Shown piece by piece: positions 25,231 through 37,941 of a stretch of DNA of 64,000 nt. Numbering within the stretch: the first letter of the stretch is position 1; each line of letters begins with the position of its first letter. The notes under the pieces are model-generated. The model saw only the letters and a program-made list of their open reading frames with translations. It was not told the origin of the DNA and did no database searches. The stretch spans positions 315,861 to 379,860 of the forward strand of contig MNCI01021506.1 of the NCBI GenBank assembly GCA_015680685.1, written 5' to 3'. The translations under genes and the position numbers were made by a program. The DNA comes from Gnetum montanum (lineage: Eukaryota > Streptophyta > Gnetopsida > Gnetales > Gnetaceae).

Positions 25231-25620
25231 ATGTCTCTTAAAAGTGTAGAAACTACAAAGAATTTTAAGGCTTTTGATTTTATTTTACCACATGATTTAT
25301 TTAAATCCATGTCTAAAGATATCGCTTCACAATACATTTTTTTGCAAATTATTGGATTTGTTTTCCCGAATAAGAGTTTTACACCAGTGATTCAAACTAT
25401 CCTTGAACACTATGGAATTAATGTTTTGCATACCGGCTATTTTTCTAAGTCTCTTTTGCTTGTTGAACTAGCTAATTCTGAAATGGTTCAAAAATCATTA
25501 GATCCTAAAGTTTTTATGGATTAGTCTAATGCTTTTATTGCTCAAGAATGGAAAGTGGTTTTTGATCCCTATTCTTCTTATTACTCTAAAATTCCTTACT
25601 AAATTGAATTCGAAAATCTT
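25231..25620 (+). pseudogene. LINE ORF1, DUF4283-like
   Basis: The ORF of 97 codons (25231-25524) continues after one TAG with SNAFIAQEWKVVFDPYSSYY and IEFENLPLIF. The pattern (LLVELANSEM, then a W-x-x-x-F/P stretch ending in an L-P-x-x-F type motif) fits the DUF4283 domain at the N-terminus of plant LINE ORF1. The zinc knuckle expected next is not recognisable. Confidence 0.6.
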
Positions 25621-26158
25621 CCTCTCATTTTTTAAAGTGTTGAAAGCGAAATTATTGGCAACATTGACATAATCCTAAAGACAAAGTAAAAGCCATGTTA
25701 TTTGAATCTATCCTATTCTCAATAAAAAAGTTGCTCTTGAGGAAAAAAAACAACAATTTTCACAAAAGGCAAATAATAGTAATTTTCAACCAACATAAAT
25801 GAAATCTTTTTCAATAAGTTCTTAACCTTTTACTAATCCTTTTAATTCTAAAGATACCAACAAACTCTTGATGTCTAAAGAGAATTCCTTTTTAGAAAAA
25901 TATAAATTTTCAACAAGGACCACCCAAGGAAAGATTAATGCAAATGGATCTCACTTAGTGCAACATAAAAAAAAAGAAGACTACTGATATTGCTTTCAAT
26001 TTAAAAATCCTAAAGGTATCTAATTCTTTTTCTACTTCTACTACTATTTCAAATGTTTTTTATCCAACAATGTTTTTTAACTTATTAAGGACAAGGATTA
26101 TGAGACAAATGTTGAGCTTGAAAATTCAAGAATGAGAGGCTCCTCCTCCACATCACAA

Positions 26159-26900
26159 TGTCAGTTTTATCATAGAATGTTCAAGTTGTTCCAATAGGTC
26201 CCAAGTAAAGATTGTCATGAAGTATCTTTTCAAACTAGCATTATCTCCAGATTTTCTTTTCTTGCAAAAAATTAAGATTTCAACTCATGATATTAGTTTT
26301 GGTGGTAAATGCATTTTAAAAAATTGCATTGTTTTTTCTACTACTCATGAAGTTAATAAAGCGGTGTTGCTATTCTTGTTAATAAAAACTAGACTAGGAA
26401 AGTTTTAAATTCTATTTTTGATAACCTTGGAAGAGTTATTTGGATTATTTATCATAGTGAAAAAGGTGCCTTTGGACTTTGTAATATTTATGCTCCTAAT
26501 AGTTCGAAAGATTGATTAGAGGTTTGAAAATATCTTCCATCTCAACCTAAAATTCCTTGAATTATTGGAGGTGATTTCAATATGGTTGAAAGTCATTTAG
26601 ATAAACTTGATGGTCTTCCTCCTAATGTCTTCTCAAGAAAAAAAAGATTGGTGCAATTTTAAAGAAAAATATTTTCTTTCTGATTTTAGCTCTTTATTTC
26701 TATCTCATTTAAATAAAAAGCATTATATCTTATGTAATTATCAATAAGGAAATGATAGAATTTATTATCAACTTGATAAATCTTATATCTCTAATATTTC
26801 CTTTTGGAATCCTAAATAGAAAGTAGAAGTGCATACAAATGCTACTTTGTCAGATTATTTTCCTATTAGCATTTTTCTTTCTAGAATTAATTTTTCATTC
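26159..26900 (+). pseudogene. LINE apurinic endonuclease domain fragment
   Basis: It begins MSVLS*NVQ, which fits the usual LSWNVRGL start with Trp changed to stop. LFLQKIKIS (QETK position), GLCNIYAPNSS and IIGGDFNMVESHLDKLDG follow. These are the signature blocks of the APE-type endonuclease of L1 elements. Several stops and frameshifts make it non-functional. Confidence 0.75.
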
Positions 26901-27134
26901 TTTTAAAAGCATGAGCTTTTTCATATGAATACTAATATGGTCATAGGACCTAGTAGAAAAAACATTTTGAAGTCTTTATGAAATGCAAAAAAAATCCTAC
27001 TAATAATAATGGTTGGATTGACTACTAGTAGCAAACTATCTATAAAGTTAGAAATTATGGTAGATGGTTTGGAAAGAAATTTATTAAGTGTAAGTGTCAA
27101 GTTGAAGAAAATCTTGTAGAATCTAAAAAGTAAA

Positions 27135-27290
27135 TAAAGGATCATCACCTGGAGCCATAATGCTCATCTCACTACGTGAGGTCCTAAGAGGATTAGTAAA
27201 TGAGTAAAAGCCTAACCTTTTTAAGTGTCTATGCCCAAGCTTGAAACTAAGTCTTCAACTTGAGAAAGGAGCAATTTACCATCACACTAA
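27135..27290 (-). mobile_element. tRNA-derived SINE, copy 2 (minus), inside the LINE
   Basis: On the minus strand the A box is TAGTGTGATGG (27289 to 27279, 10 of 11 with consensus). The B-box-like AGTTTCAAGCT is at 27248 to 27238. The rest aligns with the copy at 22375-22530. Being inserted in the LINE, it is younger than that element. Confidence 0.65.
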
Positions 27291-27659
27291 ATGATAGTCT
27301 CTTTGATTTTGAAACTCAAAAAGCTTTGGGTAAAGCAAGTCAAACTAAACAATGTTAGGATACTTTTGAAGCTAAAAGTGCTATTACTAAAAGTTGTATG
27401 GATTGGCTAAAAATTGAAGATGAACCTTATAAGTAATTTTTTAAATTTCTAAAAGAAGTGATTAAGTATCTACATTGGAATAACTTTATGTAAATGATTC
27501 CATCATTAAAGATCCTAAGATTATTAATAGTTTTTTAGTAAACCATATTTCTTCTACTTTTTCATTTGAAGATTTTAGCAAAGAATCTTTCAAGGCCTCT
27601 AGTATGCATATTCCTCATCTTATAACATAAGCACATCAAAATATTCTTGAAGTAGAAAT

Positions 27660-28195
27660 TATAGTGGAAGAAATCAAAGTAGTAGCCTTTAGTTTAGCAA
27701 ATGGTAAAACTCTAGGCTTTGATGGTTTTCCTATTGAATTTTTTAATGAAGCATTAGGACATCATTAGAGATGATTTCTTTCATGTTTTTCAAAAATCCA
27801 TTAAAAAAATTTCTCTTGGTAAAAATATTAATAAAGGTATTATTCATCTTCTTCCTAAGAATGGAGATCTTCAACATATTGGTAATTGAAGGCCTATTGC
27901 TCTTCTTAATAATACTTATAAAATTCTAGTTGAATACATGACTTGTCAAATTTAGAAGATTATTGAAGATATCATTAGAACTAAGCATACTGGTAATGTT
28001 AAAGGTAGACATATCTTAAGTAATGTTATTGCAACTTGGAAGAAAATGTAGCGGGCTTTTGATTCCAACTAAGACATTACTTTTATTAAGTTACGTTATG
28101 CTAAAGCTTATAACAAGATTGAATGAAATTTCATTATTTCTTATCTCTATAAACTAGGATTTGGTGATTATTTTATTTGTCTTGTTTGTACCTTG
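27660..28195 (+). pseudogene. LINE reverse transcriptase, N-terminal half
   Basis: Recognisable blocks are NGKTLGFDGFPIEFF (about 27703), IIHLLPKNGDLQHIGN then RPIALLNNTYKIL, and VKGRHILSNVI. The first fits GKAPGPDGF...FF and the second NWRPIALLN with Trp changed to a stop. The domain ends at the N at 28199 before the catalytic YADD. Confidence 0.75.
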
Positions 28196-28199
28196 CTCN

Positions 28200-29440
28200 A
28201 AGCTTGATAAAAGAAAAAAAAAAGTTCATCCTTCTTGGCAAAATTCTAGTTATTAAGAAAATGCTTCAGTTACTCATCCTTCATGTTTATTACTCCAGTT
28301 ATTGGACTCCTTCTAAAACTTCTTATAATAGATTGGATCATATTACCCATCAGTTTCTTTGGCTTGCTAAGCAACATAGAAAAGGTTTTTCTAAAGTTGT
28401 TTGGGATATTTGCACTAGTAGTAAGAAAGATGGAAAACTTGGCCTCATTAATTATCATAACCAAGGTATTTCTGTTGTAGCAAAATGGATTACAAAGTGC
28501 ATTAATGAAGATGTTGTTTGGATGCTTCTTTTCAGAGATATACTTATGCAAAGAAAACCTAAAAATAATAATAGTTGATCTTCTAATAACTTTCTTCATT
28601 GTCTTCTTTTTCCTTAATCCATTTTCATTTCTAGTTCTCTAATTCTTAAACAAAATTGAAAGACATTGTGCAAGCTTAGTAAATATTGGAATTACAATAA
28701 TATTACATTTTTAGAAAATATACTTAAGCAAATTAGCCCATGGTGACTTTCTTTTAATAAAATAGCTTGGGTTACTAATGCATCTAGATTTTGTACCCCT
28801 TGGAACAAATTTGATGTTACTACAATATATTATCTATGTATACATGATATATGGATTACTTGGAATGAAGCTTCTAGCCTCTATGGTTTGAATAGAATGG
28901 GAAAAAAGAATATAAAAAATTAATTTTTAATCTTGAAAATTTATTTAAAGTTGAAAACATTTGCATCATGCTTTTCCAAATATTTTTTTGGAAGGATATG
29001 TTTTCCCTTTTAATTTGAAAGTTGTTTATGAGATTTTTACAAAGAATGATTTTATTTATAATAAATTCAAAAATATCTAGAAAATGTAATTATCATCATA
29101 CTTTTGAATGAGAAAAAGGAAATATATTTAGAGAGCTCCTACATTTCGTAAAATTCATATTTTTTATGGTATCTTATTCATCAAGGTCTTTCTATTGGCA
29201 CTCATCTTAAACATATGATAAATATTTCTCCTCAATGTCCTCTTTGTAGAAGTGAAAACTCATTTTCACATGTTTTTTTGAGTGTGCTATTACTCAACAT
29301 GATTGGAAATGAATATTCAGAGTTTGTAACAACTTTCAACCAAGGATCAATGAAGTTATTCTTGGTGATCAGCTTACTTTGTCTACTTCTTTTCTTTGCA
29401 TTTGGAATTTTCTTTGACCACCTGTTCTAATTTATTTGGA
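28200..29440 (+). pseudogene. LINE C-terminal region and zinc-binding RVT domain
   Basis: An open frame to 28578 carries HITHQFLWLAKQHRKGF, KVVWDIC and DGKLGLINYHNQ. This is the W-x-x-C...GGLGLR block typical of the region after LINE reverse transcriptase. At 29215-29280, CPLCRSENSFSHVFL fits the CPLC...E...H-x-F core of zf-RVT. It is fragmented by stops. Confidence 0.7.
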
Positions 29441-29850
29441 AGCTTCAATGTGTTTTATTTTCTAGTAGCAAGAGCATAAATATGACCTCTCTTTAGGTCA
29501 AATACTAAATTTTCAAAGATGTCGCTTTTCTGTTACAACTTCAAGTAAAAAAAGTTCTTAGTGAAAGATGAATAATTAAATTTTTTTCTTCAGGATTAAT
29601 TTCTTTTTATTTTAGAGGCTCAAGGATGGAAGCTTTTGGCTTTTTTTGTTATTTGTTCTTTATTTATGGCTGATGCATTTTTTTTCTTTAAAAAAAGTTT
29701 TTTCCTTCTTTATAAGAAATCTTTTAGTAAGAAGTAAAAACTTGTGAGGACACTTCTAAATAAGGGCAAGAATTAATCCTTTTCCTATTCCAAAGAGAAC
29801 ATTTTTCAAGATTGGTTGTGAGGACGAAAATCTAAAATGGCATTCTAAAA

Positions 29851-29935
29851 TTTTTTTTTCTTGTTTGCCAAGCAAGTACTCTTTTGTGATGTNTTTTTTT
29901 TTCTTGTTTGCCAAGCAAGTACTCTTTTGTGATGT
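29851..29935. repeat. 42-base exact duplication around a single N
   Basis: Positions 29851-29892 and 29894-29935 are identical and separated only by N29893. This looks like two contig ends joined without merging their overlap, an assembly artefact rather than biology. Confidence 0.9.
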
Positions 29936-30400
29936 ATTACTTGTATATAGTTTTTGTAGAAATATAAGTGTCATATAATATAAATTTAATAGTAAGTGTG
30001 GTTGAATAACTAATTAAAATCAAGCTTCAATGATAAATTTTGATAAAACTTCAACGAAATTTTCGAATAATAATTAAGGAGTTTCAATGAAATTTGGAGA
30101 TAATAATTAGACAGAAAAAAGATTTCATTTTGGAAGAGATATAGGGATTTTGCTCAAGGATTCTATGGGTTAGATGATTAAAAATTTAAGAATTCTAATC
30201 TATATATTATTTTATATTAGAATGATTTTTATGAATTTGACATGCAAAGTAAATATTTACAATTAAATATTTGGGTAAAATTTTTGTAGCACATCATAAA
30301 AAAATTTCATGATAGGAAAGGTTGAATGTCAAATTCATACACTATTTCAAAGTGAAAACTTTACAGTGGGACTTTTCAAAACTCCTTTACTATTCCTTAG

Positions 30401-31268
30401 TGATGAGCAGCGAGGTGCCCCTATGCCCAACCATACAAATCACAAGAATTCATGCACAATCCAGTCAAATTCCATGGATGGGACTAGTTGTGTATCTAGA
30501 TCGTTATACCTTGATTGTAGTTTGTTGTCTTCCCACTTGAACTAGTGGTAGCTTTGTCACATATGGTTTAGTCCAAAGTGAGGTATATGATGTTGTCTAA
30601 TCCTATGCTACTCCTAATGACAATAAAGAGATAAATTAATTAAGCTAATGAACAATGAAAAGTAAAACTTAAACTAGCCTAGATGTAATGAGTATTTGTT
30701 CCTAATTGTCCGCACATGCCTTGGACTTCATATAGCCACCACTAGAATTGCCAAGCATATGTCACTAGGTTTGCCAAACAATACACTACTAGATTAGCCA
30801 AGCACTTACACTTAAGAACTTGTGATTGGTCATACTGATTTTGCTTAATGACATGAATTGTAAAGAGTAATGAATTGAAATATTAACTAAGGAAAATAGT
30901 AAATAATTAAACAATTAAAAGTAATAATAATCTAAGTGGATTCTCCAGTGATGGAGGTAATCTTGATCTTTATTTCCGATTATGTAACATGTCCAAGTAC
31001 GTCACACTCGAATAAGAATGTTGTACAATCACAAACATCACATCGTGGGCATGCACTAGGAATAACAAAATTGGAAATAAAAAATCTATGAAAAAGCTAA
31101 TTGAAAATTGAAACTAAAACTATATCCTAATCGTGCATCCAAGTGTTGTATTTATAAGCTAGCATGGAGGAGATGATATTGAATATTCAACATTTTTTCT
31201 TTGGACTTGATATCGTGTATTTGATATTGGATATCCAATATTAGGATTGACATAATCATGATTCATCA
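30401..31268 (-). repeat. LTR-a, TGATGAG family (minus)
   Basis: An 868-base LTR bounded by TGATGAG (30401) and ATTCATCA (31268). On its right is a purine-rich tract when read on the minus strand, followed by the accessory ORF, so it is the 3' LTR of a minus-strand element. It aligns closely with LTR-b. TATA (minus) lies at about 31150, with GATATTG-type repeats towards 31268. Confidence 0.85.
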
Positions 31269-34200
31269 TATCCTCACAACTGAATAAAAACTCATCCTCG
31301 AGTTAAACAAAACGAGGAATAAGTTCTTTACAAAATGTTGGAAAGGTATGGAATTATTGACTGACTCAAATAATCAAACAAAAAAATGGACTCTTACATG
31401 TTGCAGTGGTGTTTCATAAAAATTTGGACATAATATTACAAGACACAAAATCAAGGAAGCTGATGTAGTTCCTAAAGGTGGTGGCTGCTCCATCGATCAT
31501 TTCCCTTTGTTGCTAGGCTTCTGAAATTGGTAATGGTTGAGGAGTGCCTACAAATTTTCTTCTTCCATTCATGGGTCCTGTACCATCCAAGTTGCTAAAC
31601 TGATGTGTGCTAGTGTCAGTACGTCCCAAGGACATGGCAGTTACAAAAACATTTTGTTGACCTTCATGTACCAAGCCACAAACTGTTGTTGCTCTTCTTC
31701 AACTTCCCTAGCCTTTTCTTTGAATTCATGATAATCTGTGAGTCTCTTGGTTAGGTCTAAAGCGACATGCTTTTGTCTATGATGGTAATTTTTAACCACT
31801 TGAAGTTCTGAGTTTGCAACATGAAGTTTCTACAAAGCGACTTTTCTGTCTGCAAACTCTTTCTCATATAACGCATAAGTGGTTGCTACCTATTTCTCTA
31901 GCTCGCTTTTAGGCTGACCTACTGTTAGCATGGCTAGGTTGGCATATCTAAGGTTAGCCAACACCATGTATTCCTTTAAATCTTTGATCTACAAGTTCTT
32001 ATTTTTTTTACTTCTGCCTAATGGACCAATGCATAGCTATCTAGAATTGGTTGCCACTTAGGATTTTGTGTTGACATGGATCCAATGTGGGCTTTGGCCA
32101 TCTAGATTTCTTTTCCGTTTATTTGCTTGTACATGCCTACCTGGTCGCAGAAGTGTTTTTTTAACTTCTCATGTTTTTTGGCCTCATTTTGCCATGCTCT
32201 TATTTCAATTGCAGACTTTTGTTAGATGGTGTAAACCTCCTCCATCAAGAGCATTCTATTTTCTCAAGCCAGTTTGCTGATATCCTAGTTGGCCCTCATC
32301 AGTTTTTCTCTTAACTAATGGACACTTTCTTCTAGAAAATTCTTTTATTTTTCAATAGTGGTTAACTATGAGTTCTCTTCAATGAGTTATTTATTCTCTT
32401 CCTGCATGGTAATCAATGCCTTTTTATGAGCATAAGACTGTGCATTAGTAGTAGAGGCATTCCAGATTGCCTTTTCCTTTTCTTACTCTTCAACTTTGTT
32501 CTCCTCGGTTAGCTTGATTAGCTACTCTATTCTAAATTGTTCTAGCTGGTTAGGCACAATAAATCAGGCAGGATCTCGTTGTTCAACTCTTAGGCCAAAT
32601 AGCTCTTATTACAAATGTTACACCTCCACTTCCATGTGTTTTTCCCTAACCTTAGCCATGACCAACTTTTCCTTGGTGGTGATGAGGTTTAATTAGGCTA
32701 CAGTGACATCATTGGGGATGTCAAACAAGGTGGTCATTTCTTACCCTGTTTGTAGTAGTTGGTCTAACACATCCTCATTTGTTGTAGGAGTCATCAAAGT
32801 CCCAATGAGCATTTGTGCATCTCTAGTCCCAGTCAGATCTACTGGGGGCACAACAAGCACATTGAATGATTCTTTGATGTGATCCATTATTACATTTGCT
32901 ACACCTACTGCATTTTGATGCTACATTACCACTACTATGGCACCTTCTTCCATTTCAAGCATCACTTAAAAGGATGCAGCATTACTAGAGATTTGTTTGA
33001 ACCACTAGGATTCTCCTTCTAATTACAGTGAGATCTATCCCCTTGTCAAACCTACCAAGATGGTGGACTACATGGCATCATCAATGACTCTAAAGAGGCT
33101 ATATTCCTCCCTGCTTCCCCAACTCAATGTTTCAATAATTTTTTGCAAATGGCTCATTGCCAACTTGTAGTCTTATGATGGCAGAGGTGCAACTTGTGGC
33201 TCATGACATTGTTCAAGCTCTTGCTTAGCTTCTTTCTCAAGTTTTGCTTCCTTCTCTGGTTCTACTTCTTCACCAAGGTCTTTCATTGGTGTTATCGATT
33301 TAAGTAATTCGATGAAGAAAGCATTATGAGCCTTCCCGAGGATGTCATTTGTGTACCACAAGATTCCAGCGTGCTTACATAGCTTTCGAATGAGGCAAGG
33401 GAATGGAAGTGTTGGCTTTCCTACCTTCTTCTTTTGAAACCACCTCTGAATTTCTATGCAATATAACTAGGGAAGGTTGGCCACGTATTTACCCATTTGT
33501 ATGGCACTTCCCTTGGCTGCATACATAGAGATCCCGTTGAGCCCTTTTGTGGGGAAGAGGTGATATGTCCCGATCTTGAAATAGGTCCTCTCCTCCAAAG
33601 TTAATTCATGATATGCTTTGTCATCCTTGTCATATGCCTACCTCAGCCACAACTTTCTAATGTTGGGGTCAAATCTTGTAGATAGATGATCTAACTTAGC
33701 CCCCTCATTTGATAGATTGATAGCTTCTACAATTGCTTTGACTAAGAATAAGACATTAACTCTGCAGGTGTTGACAATGGTGCCTTCATCTTTGTTGTGC
33801 CAGAATTGATATGTTTCACTAAGATACCACTCGTCACTGTTTGAGAGAATAGGCCACAAAGGTGATGCTTGAAGCTGTGTTCGAACCACTTTTGGAGTAA
33901 ACTCCATAAATGGGCCAAATTTCATTTCCACAATGACTGTGGTCCACATGGATTTTTCTTGAATTGCTTTAAGGCATTATATGGACACATTAGATGTTAT
34001 CCCTATGCAGGAGCTTCAAGTTCTATGACCTCTCCTTGGAAGGGTTGAGGTTAGGTCCATAGGTTTGGAATAAGTAGAAAATTAGTTTTATGCACCAAAG
34101 GCATTAGAAGGTGGAGTCGTCATCATTAAAAGCTGTGGAAGATGCAAGAAAAAGGACGTTAAACTGATGTTATGGAATAGATCAATTGACATGATAAGGA

Positions 34201-34600
34201 AAAGCGTGAAATTTAACAATGAAGCACTTGGAAGATGAACAATGTTGTGGTTATGCACACAAGTACAAGTCACAAAAGGTACACAAGTGGGTCCTCCCTA
34301 AAGTAGGCTTCAGCCTATGATGCCCTTGTGTAATCACACCTAAAAATGTCTATAGGCACTACAGGGGTTGAATGCAATGCATATTGGTGAAACAAAACAC
34401 ACATGTTGAAACCAGCAATTTGAGATAACAACTCTATGTTACACAAAACCCCAAGCTAGGATCATGTAGACAACGAGGTGAGATGGACTATAGAAAGCAT
34501 TGTAGAAATTGGGACCTGAGGTGTCTTACCAGAGGCATAATAAATCCTTTATGTTATTAATGGTTAAATAATCATGAGCCCTTCTGTCAAAGATTCAAAC
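31269..34600 (-). mobile_element. Element A internal region with accessory ORF
   Basis: This minus-strand block aligns with 38800-42930 and, more loosely, with 44964-48540. Compared with the middle copy, about 830 bases are missing at about 34028: the segment holding the ORF start and the promoter-like module. It lies between LTR-a and the gag remnant ending at 35335. No reverse transcriptase or integrase motif occurs anywhere between the two. Confidence 0.7.
31460..34020 (-). pseudogene. Accessory coiled-coil ORF of LTR element, copy A
   Basis: Read on the minus strand, an N-terminal globular part (WTTVIVEMKFGPFMEF; LTLEERTYFKIGTYHLFPTK; GKPTLPFPCLIRKLCKHAGI) leads into a Glu/Lys-rich region, then a long predicted coiled coil with many EEN/KLxE heptads. 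The C-terminus reads ALLNHYQFQKPSNKGK. Many TAG/TAA/TGA codons interrupt it. The N-terminal layout recalls the 'putative plant transposon protein' domain found in plant retroelements; this is my recollection, not a search. Function unknown. Three related copies in the window argue that it belongs to the element. Confidence 0.6.
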
Positions 34601-35320
34601 CAAGTGCAAATCATAGTGCAGTGACATCACATCATTTCATCACTTCAGCTAACAACTATAAGACTATCATAGTTGCAAGGAGTAACATCACTTGGCATTT
34701 TGTCCAAGGGAGGAGTAGATTTATGTCATGTTCTTTTTATTTTTGTTTTTTTTTGAAGGTTTAAGAAGTTGCCAACCTTCAAGCATGGGTACATGTCTTT
34801 CTAGTGGGACCATAGAAATTATTCAGTATCTTTTTATGGTACTCTTACTCCCATTTTTTGTTAGATCTACAAGGATATAATTACAACCTTAGCAACATGA
34901 TAAAACATATAGACATTGCCAAAGAGAATCCACAAATCTCCTTGATGTCATACCCATCACATTTTCCCTTGGTTCTTCACTTTCTATCTAGGCATAATGA
35001 TTATGAATTTATTTTTAGGTTGGATGATTAAAAAGAATATCATTATGACCAGAGTAAGAACCTCTTATTAATGGAATGAGTGGATGGATGACATTGTCTG
35101 ACTGTCTGAATAATCAGTTCCTTATGACTCAACAACATAGAGAAAACCTCATCTCAATGGGCTACATGATCATTTTATTCACAAGCGATATTACATAACA
35201 AAGAAAATAAAAACAACAAAATAGAAAAATTTGGAAGGAATCAAAAAAATTATATCAAGAAATAAGAAATTAACAAAAAATTGTAAAAGAAAAAGATGGA
35301 AAACACTTATGAATCATGAA
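34600..35320. other. AT-rich internal spacer of element A
   Basis: It lies between the accessory-ORF block and the end of gag, where pol would stand in an autonomous element. Only low-complexity A/T runs and short frames are seen. Confidence 0.55.
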
Positions 35321-35329
35321 GATTAGAAT

Positions 35330-37850
35330 GGGGGATGTCCCCCATGACTAAACATTTGGCCATGACAATGATTAATAAGTGGATAGATAGGGTCCATGCA
35401 TGTATAAAACATTGGTAACCATTCATTCCCAAGCCAATGGGTATCTTTTGATGTTGCAGTGGTTGGGTAGACAAATCATTGATCACACACTTAATTGTTA
35501 AATGTATGATGGGTTAGGGTATGAGGTGTGGTAACGTGATGGATGTCTAGCCCATGATTGCATCCTTGATCATGATATGGTACGCATGGATTTTTTGGTC
35601 TCCCCACACTCATAGATTTATTGCTTAGGTTTGGAATTGGAGTAATAATGGATGGTGGCCCTTGTGTAGGATTAGAGGACAATGATGGTGAAAAGGTAGG
35701 ATATGCACCAAATTGGCATTGTGTTGGTTTAAATGATGTGGTCAGTCCATGAGTGTTTTGCTTTCACCTACAACCCTTCCTAAAGAAAGGATGTTTCCAA
35801 GCTTACGGTGAAAACCTAGTAGTATTAGCATTTCTATGCACATTCACATCACAAGTGGCATTTTTTTGTGGATAGTATGATGCCAAACTTTCCTATGTCA
35901 CTGGTAGCGGTGTGTGATGAGGTGAAGTATGAGAATATTAAGAGTAGGATGTATGGTAAGAGGGGTGAGGTGGTGATCCCTTAGGGGATGTCATGAGTTA
36001 ATGAAACTTGGGAGAGTGAGAGTGGCAATTTGAAGTAGAGGACATAGAACTAGTTAGAGAACTAGGGTGTTGAACATAATATCCATGTGGTTTCGACAGA
36101 TAGGAAGGATAGGGTTAATTTGGTGGTGGCCTCCCCCATGACTATGGTTGTTGCCATTGTGGTTGATGACAGTGTTGAGGTAGCTAATAAGTCCTCCTAG
36201 GATAGTACGGTTGGTTGTGGGGTTGTATATAATTACCATATGGAAAAGGAAATCTCTCGGGCATGTGCTTCCATACAAAATTTTGGTTTAATGCACTTGC
36301 CTAATGCTCATGTAGATGCAACAAGACCGGACAATGACCCTTTGGATTGTCATATATGCAGATGTCACATCCATTTTCTTCATCTGTGGTTGAGGCTATA
36401 GCCTCACTTTCTTTAGCCACTTTTCTTGTTTGCTAAAAAGTGTTCCTAGCTGTTTCTTGATTCTATATCCTTTGTTTATTATGACTACCTAGTTTTTGTT
36501 GCATGATCTTCTCCTTGATCATCTTAATGAGAGTTGTAACATTTTCATATATCCATTGTAACATCCTATTAAACTTTGCTTCAAGTGCATCAATAGACTT
36601 ATGTATAACAAGGTTCATTGCAGGATCACCTCATTGAAAGTGGTCTCTTTCTCCTTACCATAGATATGGACCTGCTTCTAGTAAAGATTTGGGTCCTATT
36701 GATTTTTCTTAACATTATACTCTCCTTCTTCTTTTGCCACATGCTTGATTAGCTCTTGGATTTGATGGGTTCATAGCTTGTATAATTGACCTGAGGCATA
36801 CATCCCAAGGATCTCTCTTATTTCATTACGAAGCCCATCTATGATGTGAAAAAGTTACCTTTCCTTAGAGAAAACATGGCTTGGGCACTTATTTAATTAG
36901 GAATAATATCTATTTAAGGCCATGTCCAAGGGTTCATGTTGTTCTTGCTTCCATTCTTGGATTTGTCTCTTCAAGTTGGACACCCTTGGATAGGTTTGGT
37001 ATTTCTTGTTGAAGAGTTCCAACACTATGAACCACTATTGGATTGAATTTGGTTTCAACAGTCTATACCATGCTTCAGCTCTATTAATTAGTGTCCTAGG
37101 AAAGAGTTTAAGCTTTTGCCACCCACTTTCAATGTTGTAACAAATATAGGCATCATGAAAGGCTTGTAAATGATGCTATGGATCTGAATCATAACTTCCT
37201 GCAAATTTAGAAATATTATTCATATTGAGCCTAGGTAGGTGACTCTCTTTGTGATGCCTGCAAGATATCTTAACTACCTCTGTGATTTGCATTAGGCTTT
37301 TAGTGGCTAATAAGGGTTCATCATCATCAGACAGGTTGTGAGGGAAATTTCTATTTCTATTCAGTCGATCGTGACGATGTTGCTTATGTTCATATTGATG
37401 TCTTTGATTTCTCCCATGGGTTTGACTTCTGTTTTTATTCCAACCCTCTAGTGGAGCTTTATCTCCATACCTACATTCATCTTTGTGAAAACTAGACATT
37501 AAAGGGGGAGAGGAAGATGAGGAACTAGAAGGATTGCCTTGGCTTCTATGGTGTTCCTTAGGGTCCCTTGATTTATCATTTCTCGATTTCAAGAAGGTCT
37601 TAGGCCTTGATGCCTCCCTTGGTCTAGGACTTACTTCATCTCTGTCAGGGTTGTCTGCCTTAGGTGAATGCAGTCTTTGAGTGTCATTAGGATGATCATG
37701 AACATAAGACATTCCTACATAAGGTTGGTCACTTTAATTTTCCTCACCATATATCTCATTAGTTCTCTAATGAATGTTTTCATTATATGGTGCATTATCA
37801 TTTCCTTATGAAAGAGACATTATTGGTTTATGATGTGTGTGATTTAATAT
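35330..37850 (-). pseudogene. gag remnant of element A
   Basis: An open frame at 37712-37176 (178 codons) carries an Arg/His/Ser-rich N-terminus (SSSSSSSPPL, HRHDRLNRNRN, SDDDEPLLA) and LNMNNISKFAGSYDSDP. The latter two match the gag at 1-1999 and at 60161-60574. Further left, broken frames show the gag domain and the Pro/His tail ending HGGHPPF at 35335. Protease and reverse transcriptase are absent. Confidence 0.75.
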
Positions 37851-37922
37851 TTCTTGAAAGATATATCGTTAATGCATTTACAATGATCATGTATAATATA
37901 CTAATCTAGATAACTAGCACCA

Positions 37923-37940
37923 TCCCTAACAATAGTGCCA
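37923..37940 (-). other. primer binding site of element A (decayed)
   Basis: Read on the minus strand the site is TGGCACTATTGTTAGGGA, adjoining the LTR end. It matches 12 of 18 bases of the tRNA-Asp-type PBS; most differences are C/T or G/A changes. Confidence 0.7.
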
Positions 37941-37941
37941 A

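Larger units (their letters stand above)
24960..29700 (+). mobile_element. Decayed L1-type LINE (plus strand)
   Basis: Plus-strand fragments appear in the order expected of a plant L1 element: ORF1 (25231-25620), endonuclease (26159-26900), reverse transcriptase (27660-28195), C-terminal region and zinc-binding RVT domain (28200-29440). All are broken by stops and frameshifts. A SINE is inserted at 27135-27290. Sequence between the N-terminal half of reverse transcriptase and the C-terminal region, including the YADD site, is missing exactly at a single N (28199). The whole is strongly AT-rich. Ends and target duplications were not resolved. Confidence 0.85.
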
